From contig JAEUGZ010000531.1 in assembly GCA_016794725.1 (NCBI GenBank), forward strand, positions 1 to 32,428: a stretch of 32,428 nt of DNA, written 5' to 3'. This stretch comes from Opitutaceae bacterium. GTDB taxonomy: Bacteria > Verrucomicrobiota > Verrucomicrobiia > Opitutales > Opitutaceae. The notes below the pieces were generated by a model. It made no database searches. It saw only the letters and a program-made list of their open reading frames with translations, and was not told the DNA's origin. Below are positions 24,000-31,864 of the stretch, piece by piece. The translations under genes and the position numbers were made by a program. Every line of letters begins with the position of its first letter. The stretch's first letter is position 1.

Positions 24000-25454
24000 T
24001 CACAGCGCGGCGAGTAACCGCCGCAGCGTTTCGTCGACCAGCTTGGGATTGGCCTTGCCCTTGGAGGCCTTCATCACGGGCCCCTTGAAGGCGTTCAGCG
24101 CACTTTCCTTACCCGCCTTGAAATCCGAAACCGACTTTGGGTTTCCGGCGAGTGCATCGCGGCACCACTGCTCAAGTTCTCCCGCATTGGTTTCAGCCCG
24201 CAAGCCTCGGCGGTCGACAATCGCTCCCGGCAGTTCGCCCGTAGCAAACATCTCCGCGAAGACTTCGCGCGCCGCCGATGTCAAGAGTGTGCCGGAGTCG
24301 ATCAGCTTCACCAACTCGGCAACATGGATCGGAGTGAGCCGGGAGTCTGCCAATGCGACTTTCGCCGCGCCGAGCTCGCGCAGCAGATCATTGGCGATCC
24401 AGTTTCCCACCATTTGGGCGCGACCGGGGCCGGCCGCGGCCACGGCGGCTTCAAAATAGTCGCTCAACCCGCGATCAGGAACGAGCACGGATGTGATCGT
24501 ATAGGGAATCTGATAGTGCGCAATAAACCGACGCTGCTTCTCAAACGGCAATTCAGGACACGTCTCTCGTAGACGCTGTTTCCACGCTTCATCCACCTTG
24601 ACCGGCATGAGATCCGGATCCGGAAAATAGCGGTAGTCGTGCGCCATTTCTTTCGACCGAAGGGACTGCGAGGTTCCAGTCTGGCCATCATAGTCACGCG
24701 TCTCTTGCACAATGGTCCCTCCCGATCCCAGGACGGCCACCTGTCGACGGATCTCGTGGGCGATACCATCACGCACAAATGAAATTGAGTTGAGATTTTT
24801 CAGCTCAACTTTCGTCCCCAAGGTCGTCTGCCCCACCGGTCGAATCGAAATGTTCGCGTCACACCGCATCTGGCCCTTCTCCATGTCGCAATCCGATATG
24901 CCCGCATACACCATTGCCATCCGCAGCGAGGTCAAAAATGCGAACGCTTCCTCGGCCGAGTGCATCGCCGGCTCAGAGACAATTTCCATCAGCGGTGTGC
25001 CCGCACGATTAAAATCGATCAGGGAATCTGTGGCGCCGTGGTTTAATTTGCCCACGTCTTCCTCAAGGTGAATCCGAGTGAGGGGAATTTGTTTGTGCTC
25101 TCCCTGAATATTCCGGGCCGGGCCGGGCAGTTCGATCTCAACCGAGCCACCCCGGCACATCGGCTGGTCATACTGCGAGATCTGATAGTTCTTCGGCGAG
25201 TCGGGGTAGAAGTAGTTTTTCCGATCCCATTTGCAGACCGGAGCAATCTCACTTCCCAAGAGCAGGCCCGCCTTCACGATCGCGTCGATCGCGGCCTTGT
25301 TCATCACGGGCAGGACGCCAGGCAAGGCGAGGATCACCGGGTCCGTCAGGGTGTTGGCATCGTGGCCATAGCCCGCCGCCACGCGGGTGAACATCTTGGA
25401 CTGGGTCTTGATCTGAACGTGGACCTCAAGTCCGATGACCGCTTCGTAGTTCAT
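24000..25454 (-). CDS. gatB: Asp-tRNA(Asn)/Glu-tRNA(Gln) amidotransferase subunit B
   Basis: 484 residues, the usual GatB length. It starts MNYEAVIGLEVHVQIKTQSK and continues with the kinase-like core: RKNYFYPDSPKNYQISQYD, RIHLEEDVGKLNH, LIDFNRAGTPLMEIVSEP, MRCDANISIRPVG and KVELKNLNSISFVRDGIAHE. The C-terminal YqeY-like tail, ending NPKLVDETLRRLLAAL, binds tRNA. GatB activates misacylated Glu-tRNA(Gln) or Asp-tRNA(Asn) by phosphorylation; ammonia comes from GatA. Last gene of the translation cluster, 59 bases after gatA. Confidence 0.96.
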   Translation of the reverse strand: MNYEAVIGLEVHVQIKTQSKMFTRVAAGYGHDANTLTDPVILALPGVLPVMNKAAIDAIVKAGLLLGSEIAPVCKWDRKNYFYPDSPKNYQISQYDQPMCRGGSVEIELPGPARNIQGEHKQIPLTRIHLEEDVGKLNHGATDSLIDFNRAGTPLMEIVSEPAMHSAEEAFAFLTSLRMAMVYAGISDCDMEKGQMRCDANISIRPVGQTTLGTKVELKNLNSISFVRDGIAHEIRRQVAVLGSGGTIVQETRDYDGQTGTSQSLRSKEMAHDYRYFPDPDLMPVKVDEAWKQRLRETCPELPFEKQRRFIAHYQIPYTITSVLVPDRGLSDYFEAAVAAAGPGRAQMVGNWIANDLLRELGAAKVALADSRLTPIHVAELVKLIDSGTLLTSAAREVFAEMFATGELPGAIVDRRGLRAETNAGELEQWCRDALAGNPKSVSDFKAGKESALNAFKGPVMKASKGKANPKLVDETLRRLLAAL

Positions 25455-25513
25455 GGAGTCGATTCAGGTGCAGGCTAGATGGGCGATGGCAACGACTGGC
25501 ACGGTGTTCACCC

Positions 25514-26977
25514 CTAGACCACCGGGCGTCGCTGCCCCCATCCATGCGCCCGCTCGTAGGCGCTGGCGATACTGAGGAGTTCGGCCTCTTGGTAAGGTTG
25601 CCCGATCAGCTGCATGCCAATCGGGCGTCCATCCTGGCTAAAGCCGCAAGGCACGCTCACCGCCGGCAATCCCGCCAAATTTACACCAATGGTGTAAATG
25701 TCGCAAAGGTACATTGCGAGCGGGTCAGCCTTCGTACCTCTGCGAAAGGCAGGGGTGGGCGCTGTGGGGGTCAGGATCGCGTCAACGTCGCGATAGGCCG
25801 CGAGAAAATCATTTCGAATCAGTGTCCGGACCTTCTGAGCTCTAAGGTAATAGGCATCATAGTAACCACTCGACAAGACGTAGGTCCCGAGAATGATCCG
25901 ACGTTTGACCTCCGCACCGAAACCCTCCGCCCGTGACTTGAAGTAGAGGTCCACGGCATCCTTCGCGTCCTTTGAACGGTGGCCGTAGCGAACCCCGTCA
26001 AACCGGGCGAGATTTGACGAGCATTCGGCCGTCGCAATGATGTAGTAAGCCCCGACGCCGTACTCGGTGTGCGGGAGCGAGACGTCCTTTATCTCGCACC
26101 CTAGCGACTGGTAGAACGCAACGGCCTTTTGCACCGCCTGCGCCACTTCCGGGTCCAATCCTTCGCCGAAATACTCGCGCGGAATGCCTAGGCGCCAAGG
26201 TCCCTGGCGTCGCGCAATCTCTGCTCGGTAGTCGGGAATCTCCACCTGGTACGAGGTCGAGTCGAGGGGATCATGTCCGGCAATCACTCCGAGCAAGTGG
26301 GCAACATCATCGACGCTGCGCCCAAAGGGCCCGATCTGATCAAGTGACGAAGCAAACGCGATCAGACCGTAGCGCGAAACCAGCCCATAGGTGGGCTTAA
26401 GCCCCACCAGGTTGCAAAAGGCGGCGGGCTGACGGATTGATCCCCCGGTGTCAGAACCCAATGACGCAATCGCCTCCCCTGCGGCGACGGCCGCGGCGCT
26501 GCCTCCGGACGATCCACCCGGCACACAATCAAGAGCGTAGGGGTTTGCGGTGGCCTGAAATGCCGAGTTTTCTGTCGATGAGCCCATCGCAAACTCATCC
26601 AGATTCAGCCGTCCCCAGCAGATCGCTCCCGCATTACGCAGGCGTTTCACCACGGTCGCGTCATAGGGCGAAACAAAATGCTCCAGCATGCGACTGGAAG
26701 CCGTCAATGGCTGGCCAGCCACCGCAATCACGTCCTTCATCCCGATCGGAATTCCGTCAAGGGGTCCGAGAGCGCGTCCGGCGGCTCGCCGCGTGTCCGA
26801 GGCTCGCGCTTGCGCCATCGCATCCTCCCGATCATAGGAATTGAAAGCCCTCACTTTGGTCTCCACCGCCTCGGTTCGAGCAATGACGGCCTGGACGAGT
26901 TCGACGGAGGAAAGTTCACCTCGCGCAAGGGCCGCAGAGAGCGCTCCAATGCTGAGAAAGTAGGTTTCAGTGGACAT
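25514..26977 (-). CDS. gatA: Asp-tRNA(Asn)/Glu-tRNA(Gln) amidotransferase subunit A
   Basis: 487 residues of the amidase-signature family. The Ser-cisSer-Lys triad is present: K81 in DGIPIGMKDVIAVAG, S156 in CVPGGSSGGSAAAVAAGE and S180 in LGSDTGGSIRQPAAF. GLKPTYGLVSRYGLIAFASS and LDQIGPFGRSVDDVA are typical of GatA rather than other amidases. GatA hydrolyses glutamine and channels ammonia to GatB. Between gatC and gatB in the same strand (99-base gap from gatC, 59 to gatB), as expected for an operon. Start ATG at 26977. Confidence 0.96.
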   Translation of the reverse strand: MSTETYFLSIGALSAALARGELSSVELVQAVIARTEAVETKVRAFNSYDREDAMAQARASDTRRAAGRALGPLDGIPIGMKDVIAVAGQPLTASSRMLEHFVSPYDATVVKRLRNAGAICWGRLNLDEFAMGSSTENSAFQATANPYALDCVPGGSSGGSAAAVAAGEAIASLGSDTGGSIRQPAAFCNLVGLKPTYGLVSRYGLIAFASSLDQIGPFGRSVDDVAHLLGVIAGHDPLDSTSYQVEIPDYRAEIARRQGPWRLGIPREYFGEGLDPEVAQAVQKAVAFYQSLGCEIKDVSLPHTEYGVGAYYIIATAECSSNLARFDGVRYGHRSKDAKDAVDLYFKSRAEGFGAEVKRRIILGTYVLSSGYYDAYYLRAQKVRTLIRNDFLAAYRDVDAILTPTAPTPAFRRGTKADPLAMYLCDIYTIGVNLAGLPAVSVPCGFSQDGRPIGMQLIGQPYQEAELLSIASAYERAHGWGQRRPVV

Positions 26978-27076
26978 TCAAACAGGTTCTGCCTTCAGAA
27001 AACAGAGAGGCGGCCAAGGTGAAAGACACCCTGGACCTGGGGTCGAGTCTTGCGGTCCCTATTCCGTCGAAGTGCA

Positions 27077-27367
27077 TCATTCAACGACCTTGGGTACTGA
27101 AAACATCTGGTCTCGCTGCGCCGGAGCGTTCCGCAAGGCAGCCTCGGCCGTCAACCCGGGGGCGGCCTCGTCCTTGCTCCAGACATTGTACAAAGGAAAG
27201 GCGTGCGCCGTGGGCTCCACCCCGTCGACATTCACCTCTTTGAGCTTCGCAATATGCCCAAGGATTTCCCCCAATTGTGCCGCGTACTGTGCCTTCTCCC
27301 CCGGCGTCAGGGCGATACGGGCGAGATTCGCCACATGATCAATATCGAGGTCAATCGGCTGCGACAT
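27077..27367 (-). CDS. gatC: Asp-tRNA(Asn)/Glu-tRNA(Gln) amidotransferase subunit C
   Basis: 96 residues from ATG at 27367, 4 bases after the pheT stop, implying translational coupling. Characteristic GatC features are HVANLARIALTPGEKAQYAA at the N-terminus, EILGHIAKLKEVNVDGVEPT in the middle and LRNAPAQRDQMFSVPKVVE at the C-terminus. GatC is the small belt subunit holding GatA and GatB together. A frame extension upstream to 27403 overlaps the end of pheT and is not needed. Confidence 0.95.
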   Translation of the reverse strand: MSQPIDLDIDHVANLARIALTPGEKAQYAAQLGEILGHIAKLKEVNVDGVEPTAHAFPLYNVWSKDEAAPGLTAEAALRNAPAQRDQMFSVPKVVE

Positions 27368-27371
27368 GGTT

Positions 27372-29834
27372 TTATTTGCGGATCCCGTATCCGGTGGCGG
27401 CAATCAGCGACTCCTGCAAGGCCTGAAACGCACGATTGACCTCCTCGTCGGTCAAGGTCCGATCCTCCGCGCGGAATACCAGGGAGAACGCCAAGCTTTT
27501 TTTCCCATCCGGCACGCCCTCGCCACGGTAAACGTCGAACACTGAAATACGCTCCACCGCAAATGCGGTGCCGATCACCGCCCGAGCGGCCTTGGCCAAA
27601 GCCCGACGCGCTTCCTCGGAGGGAAGCGCTTCGTCCACCACGAGTGCCAAATCGCGCAACGCCGCAGGGAACTGACCAAAGGGTTTGTAGCGGCGGTGGG
27701 AGCCCTCGGCGGAAATCTTCTCCGGAAGCACCATCACCTCTCCACCATAGACACGCCCGCTGATACCCAGCGCCTTCATTGCCGCGACGTTGAGTAATCC
27801 AAACGAAGCCCGCCAGCCTTGGCTGAGGTCACCCGCACTGGCCGCATGACCCGCCTGCCACTGCCGGCACTCACCTTCGCTCACGGGACGCGTGAGCCGG
27901 ACCAGATCAATTCCCGCCAAGGCCGCGAGGGACTGGGCGTGGTGTTTGACGCTGAAGAAGTCGGTCTCCGTCCGACGCAACCAGGTCCGCTCCGCCACGT
28001 CTTCTGCCATGATGAAGCCAATGGCCACACACTCCAGCAAACGGCCGTCACGCTCATGAAACACGCGTCCAGATTCGCCCAGCAGCGAAACTGAAAGTCC
28101 TCTCGACTGGTTGAGCCTTAAAGACTCCACCAAACCGCCGAGGAGGCTGGCGCGCAAATGTGACTGATCCTCCACAAAAGGATTCGACAGTCCGAGTTTT
28201 TCCACGGTGGCTGACTCAACGGTGACCGCAGCTTCCCGCGCGGATCGCAGCGTATAGTTCACGCACTCGTGAAAGTCATGACCCACCAGATAGGCCATGG
28301 CCCTGCGATTGAACTCAACCACGGGATCGTCATTTTCCGGCAAGCCCGGCGAGGACACCGGCGCCACTGGAATTCGCTCCGTCCCATGCAGGCGCAAAAT
28401 CTCTTCCACCAAATCAATCGGGCGGTCCAGATCGTCACGCCAACTTGGAATCTCCACCGTCCACACAGGCCCAGTATCCAATTCGTCATCCCGTGCAAGT
28501 GTCAGCTCGAGTGACTCAAGAGCTGCCTTCATGTCGGTCAGAGGTATCTCAAATCCGAGCCGCTCCGTGACGAACCGAGGATGGAGCACGATTTCGCGCT
28601 GCCACGGAACATCTCCACCTACTCGAAAAGAGGGGCCGACGAGCTGCCCTCCCGCTGTCTGCAGAATCAAGCTGATGGCCCGCCGCGCCGCTTCAGGCAG
28701 CGCATGGGGATCGACCCCGCGTTCATAGCGATAGGATGAGTCACTGGAAAGGCCGAGTCGCTTGGTGGTGGCACGGATGGATTGCCGTTTGAAATAGGCC
28801 GCCTCCAGCACCAGGTCCGTGGTCGACTCATCGACACCCGAATTCACGCCACCCATCACACCTGCAATCACCACCGGCTTGGTCGCATCCGCAATGACCA
28901 GTGTCTGTGAAGTCAGGGTGCGCGGCTTGCCATCCAAGGTCACGATCGACTCTCCGTCGACCGCCCGTCGCACCACAATCGCGGAACCAGCCAGCTTGCG
29001 CGCATCAAACGCATGCAACGGCTGACCATATTCGAGCATGACGAAATTACCGACATCGACCACGTTGTTGATGGGGCGGAGTCCCACCGCCGTCAGCCGC
29101 TCCTGCAGCCAGGCAGGACTCGGACCGATCTTCACTCCGGAAATGATGCGCGCGAGGTAGAGCGGGCAATCCTCGACTGCGTCGACGCGGACGCCACCCA
29201 GTAGGTCGGACCGGACAGAATCTTTCGATGGGACAGCGGGTTCGACCATCACATCCGGGTAGTTGAGCGGCACGCGAAACCACGCGGCCAGTTCGCGCGC
29301 AATACCAAGGTGGCAGAGGCAATCCGGCCGATTCGGCGTGATCTCGATATCAAAAACGACGTCCCCCGGAGGCAGCACTTCATTGATCGGAAGCCCCAGC
29401 GCAGGTCTCTGCTCAAGGATGAGCAGACCCGAATGATCCTCGCCAATTCCCAGTTCCTTGCCCGAACACATCATTCCATCCGAGAGTTCTCCTCGAATCT
29501 TCGACTGCTTGATGACGAAATTTCCAGGGAGCACCGCGCCGGCGAGCGCGACCGGCACCCGGTCGCCCACCCGGTAATTCTGAGCTCCGCACACGATGGT
29601 TTTCACGCCGTGCGCCGGCCCCACGTCTACGGTACAAACCGATAACTTGTCCGCGTTGGGGTGCCGGTTCCGGGTCAGGACTTCACCGACAAACACGGAA
29701 TCCAGCTTGGGTGCTCCAGTCAGTTGCACAGACTCGACCTCAAAACCGAGGAAAGTCACGGCGCGGGAAATCTCGTCGTCGGTTTTACCTGCGAGATTGA
29801 CGTAGGATTGAAGCCAGTTTCTGGAGATTTTCAC
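27372..29834 (-). CDS. pheT: Phenylalanine-tRNA ligase beta subunit
   Basis: 820 residues, full length for bacterial PheT. It starts MKISRNWLQSYVNLAGKTDD, then a tRNA-binding (EMAPII-like) OB domain around 40-150 (VGEVLTRNRHPNADKLSVCT), the B3/4 editing region (LEAAYFKRQSIRATTKRLGL, SSDSSYRYERGVDP), B5 and the catalytic-like core (EEILRLHGTERIPV, ECVNYTLRS), and the C-terminal FDX-ACB anticodon-binding domain (FGQFPAALRDLALVVDEALP, ISVFDVYRGEGVPDGKKSLA). PheT pairs with PheS to charge tRNA(Phe) and to remove mischarged tyrosine. It lies between pheS and gatC, with a 57-base gap to pheS. Confidence 0.97.
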   Translation of the reverse strand: MKISRNWLQSYVNLAGKTDDEISRAVTFLGFEVESVQLTGAPKLDSVFVGEVLTRNRHPNADKLSVCTVDVGPAHGVKTIVCGAQNYRVGDRVPVALAGAVLPGNFVIKQSKIRGELSDGMMCSGKELGIGEDHSGLLILEQRPALGLPINEVLPPGDVVFDIEITPNRPDCLCHLGIARELAAWFRVPLNYPDVMVEPAVPSKDSVRSDLLGGVRVDAVEDCPLYLARIISGVKIGPSPAWLQERLTAVGLRPINNVVDVGNFVMLEYGQPLHAFDARKLAGSAIVVRRAVDGESIVTLDGKPRTLTSQTLVIADATKPVVIAGVMGGVNSGVDESTTDLVLEAAYFKRQSIRATTKRLGLSSDSSYRYERGVDPHALPEAARRAISLILQTAGGQLVGPSFRVGGDVPWQREIVLHPRFVTERLGFEIPLTDMKAALESLELTLARDDELDTGPVWTVEIPSWRDDLDRPIDLVEEILRLHGTERIPVAPVSSPGLPENDDPVVEFNRRAMAYLVGHDFHECVNYTLRSAREAAVTVESATVEKLGLSNPFVEDQSHLRASLLGGLVESLRLNQSRGLSVSLLGESGRVFHERDGRLLECVAIGFIMAEDVAERTWLRRTETDFFSVKHHAQSLAALAGIDLVRLTRPVSEGECRQWQAGHAASAGDLSQGWRASFGLLNVAAMKALGISGRVYGGEVMVLPEKISAEGSHRRYKPFGQFPAALRDLALVVDEALPSEEARRALAKAARAVIGTAFAVERISVFDVYRGEGVPDGKKSLAFSLVFRAEDRTLTDEEVNRAFQALQESLIAATGYGIRK

Positions 29835-29891
29835 GGGCGAGAGAGCTTTGAGTTTCCGGACATGATCATGCGCGCGGCCAGAGGTTCGCCC

Positions 29892-30935
29892 TCAGGCGAA
29901 CTGCTTCAGAAACCGCAGATCATTTTGGTAGAAAGTGCGGATGTCATCGATCCCGTATAACAGCATCGCAAGGCGTTCGAGACCCATGCCAAAGGCATAT
30001 CCGGTCCATACCTTGGAATCGTAGCCGACCCCGTCAAACACCACTGGATCGACCATGCCACAGCCGCCGATCTCAATCCACTCCTTGTTCACCTTGGGCA
30101 GATGCCGGGCGCTCAAGTCGACCTCAAAACTCGGCTCAGTGTAGCCGAAGTAGTGCGGACGAAAGCGCGTCTTCGTATCCTTGCCTAGCAACGAAGTGAA
30201 AATGTAGTCCAACAACGCCTTCAGGTCGCGAACCGTCACATTGCGATCGACGTAAAGACATTCCAATTGGTGAAAATTCGCCGAGTGCGTCGCGTCCGTG
30301 GTATCCCGGCGATAAACCCTTCCCGGCGAGACAATGCGGATGGGCGGCGAGCCCTTGAGCATGGTGCGGATCTGCACCGACGAGGTGTGGGTACGAAGCA
30401 GGTAGCGCTCGCCAGGGGTGCGCTTGCTGATGTTCCCGAAGTCGGCCGTGGCGGGCAGATAAAACGTATCCTGTGCGTCCCGCGCCGGGTGATCGGCCGG
30501 GGTGTTGAGCGCATCGAAACAATAGTACTCGGTTTCCACCTCCGGGCCATCAGCGACTGCAAACCCGACTTTGCGGAGGATCCGGCACATCTCTTCGCGA
30601 ACCTGGGTCAACGGATGGAGCGTTCCCGGCCCGCGGTCCGGTGAAGGAAGCGTGACGTCGATCGAGGGTCCCACCTGCGCCGCAATTTCAGCTTCGGCGA
30701 CTCGCGCCAAGGCCAGATCGAGTTCGGCGACGATGCGCACCTTTGATTCATTGATCAGCTTGCCCATGGCGGGCCGCTGCTCCTTGGGTACGGCGCCCAT
30801 TTGCTTCATCAGCGCCGTCAACTCTCCATTGGGCCCGACATATCGCGCCTTCGCCGCCTCGAGCTCGGGACGCGTGCGGATCGCGCCCAGTTCGGCCTGT
30901 GCCTTCTGTTGCAGAACGGTGAGTTGCTGTTCCAT
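29892..30935 (-). CDS. pheS: Phenylalanine-tRNA ligase alpha subunit
   Basis: 347 residues from ATG at 30935. An N-terminal coiled-coil arm (LTVLQQKAQAELGAIRTRPE) precedes the class II catalytic core: HPLTQVREEMCRILRKVGF, FDALNTPADHPARDAQDTFY, LLRTHTSSVQIRTML (motif 2 region), FHQLECLYVDRNVTVRDLKA, VNKEWIEIGGCGMVDPVV and TGYAFGMGLERLAMLLYGID (motif 3). It aminoacylates tRNA(Phe) together with PheT. The reading frame is open upstream to 31031, but that extension lacks family similarity and overlaps the terminator hairpin. A structured leader with a terminator precedes the gene. Confidence 0.96.
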   Translation of the reverse strand: MEQQLTVLQQKAQAELGAIRTRPELEAAKARYVGPNGELTALMKQMGAVPKEQRPAMGKLINESKVRIVAELDLALARVAEAEIAAQVGPSIDVTLPSPDRGPGTLHPLTQVREEMCRILRKVGFAVADGPEVETEYYCFDALNTPADHPARDAQDTFYLPATADFGNISKRTPGERYLLRTHTSSVQIRTMLKGSPPIRIVSPGRVYRRDTTDATHSANFHQLECLYVDRNVTVRDLKALLDYIFTSLLGKDTKTRFRPHYFGYTEPSFEVDLSARHLPKVNKEWIEIGGCGMVDPVVFDGVGYDSKVWTGYAFGMGLERLAMLLYGIDDIRTFYQNDLRFLKQFA

Positions 30936-31010
30936 GGAGAGGGTGAATGTGATTCGGAAGAAAGGGGGGCGGGGCCGGATTGTCAGGGTCCAAGCACCCG
31001 ACTCACCAAC

Positions 31011-31046
31011 AAAAAAAGGACGGCGCCTCAAGTTGAGACCCGTCCT
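31011..31046 (-). terminator. Intrinsic terminator/attenuator between rplT and pheS
   Basis: On the minus strand AGGACGG (31046-31040) pairs with CCGTCCT (31023-31017), with CTCAACTTGAG forming an inner stem in the loop, and a run of T (31017-31011) follows immediately. This is a strong Rho-independent terminator. Because the cluster continues with pheS, it either ends the rpmI-rplT transcript partly or acts as an attenuator. Confidence 0.85.
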
Positions 31047-31055
31047 CGGGAGTCG

Positions 31056-31106
31056 GAGCGACCCGCACGCGGATCGCTCTGCCAGGGGCGAGCCGGCCCG
31101 GCTCGC
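31056..31106 (-). promoter_or_regulatory. Two consecutive hairpins in the leader before the pheS terminator
   Basis: Just after the rplT stop, GCGAGCC/GGCTCGC (31088-31106) forms a 7-base stem, and GAGCGACCCG/CGGATCGCTC (31056-31079) a near-perfect stem with a 4-base loop. With the terminator they make three hairpins in a row. No Phe-rich leader peptide (as in E. coli pheM) is visible, so the mechanism is unknown. Confidence 0.5.
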
Positions 31107-31118
31107 GTTGTTTGGGAT

Positions 31119-31505
31119 TTAGGCCTTCGCCTTGGGGGCGGCAGCCTTGGTCTTCAACGCGTCTTGGGCCTTCTTGACCAGCGCGTTAAAGGCAGCCTCG
31201 TCGCGCACCGCGATGTCGGACAGGATCTTGCGATCCAGTTCGATTTGGGCGGCTTTCAGGCCCTCGATGAAACGACTGTAGGTGATGCCGGCATTGCGAC
31301 AGGCGGCATTCAATCGGACAATCCACAAACCGCGGATTGCGCCCTTCTTCTTCTTGCGATCGCGGTAGGCGTACTGCCAAGCGTGCTGAACCGCTTCTTT
31401 GGCATAGCGGAACAGCTTCGATTTGTTTCCGAAATAGCCTTTGGCGTACTTCAGAACTTTCTTACGGCGGCGGCGCGAGGCCGCTGCATTCGTTACACGA
31501 GCCAT
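31119..31505 (-). CDS. rplT: 50S ribosomal protein L20
   Basis: 128 residues, the normal length with a short Ala/Lys tail ([11 protein letters not shown]). Characteristic N-terminus [20 protein letters not shown] and core [59 protein letters not shown]20 assembles early on 23S rRNA and in many bacteria represses translation of its own operon. An AGGAAAA ribosome-binding site lies about ten bases before the ATG. Preceded by rpmI with an 88-base gap. Confidence 0.97.
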   Translation of the reverse strand: MARVTNAAASRRRRKKVLKYAKGYFGNKSKLFRYAKEAVQHAWQYAYRDRKKKKGAIRGLWIVRLNAACRNAGITYSRFIEGLKAAQIELDRKILSDIAVRDEAAFNALVKKAQDALKTKAAAPKAKA

Positions 31506-31593
31506 GTTAGGTTTTCCTTTATTTTAGTCGCCGGCGGGTCGGCTTGAGATAAATCACCCGCCTGGCGTAGGTTGGGAGGGAGTTCGGTACAGA

Positions 31594-31788
31594 TTACAGA
31601 CCGAACGGGAGGCAACGCTTCAGCGGGCGAGCATGCCCCTCGGCGACGAGCTTGTCCTTGTTCGCACGACGTTTGGACTTCGTGCTCTTGGACGCCAGCA
31701 GGTGCCGAAAGCCGGGGGTGCGGCGGATGAGCTTACCCCGGGCACTCAGCTTGAAGCGTTTGGCAACGGACTTTTTGGTCTTTTGCAT
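31594..31788 (-). CDS. rpmI: 50S ribosomal protein L35
   Basis: 64 residues, normal for L35. MQKTKKSVAKRFKLSARGKL then RRTPGFRHLLASKSTKSKRR and a basic tail fit the family. Usually found as infC-rpmI-rplT; here no infC is seen upstream, and rpmI instead has its own likely promoter 49-76 bases before the ATG. First recognisable gene of the translation cluster. Confidence 0.96.
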   Translation of the reverse strand: MQKTKKSVAKRFKLSARGKLIRRTPGFRHLLASKSTKSKRRANKDKLVAEGHARPLKRCLPFGL

Positions 31789-31836
31789 GGAGAACGGAAG
31801 AAAGCAGAGATCGCGGTCAGGGATGGCAAGGGCAAA

Positions 31837-31864
31837 ATCATAAGAGCGTGGAGGTCTACCTCAA
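31837..31864 (-). promoter_or_regulatory. Likely sigma70 promoter of the rpmI-rplT cluster
   Basis: On the minus strand TTGAGG (31864-31859) is separated by 16 bases from TATGAT (31842-31837). TATGAT has one mismatch to the -10 consensus and TTGAGG two to the -35. Predicted start near 31830 gives a leader of about 40 bases before the ATG at 31788. Confidence 0.6.
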
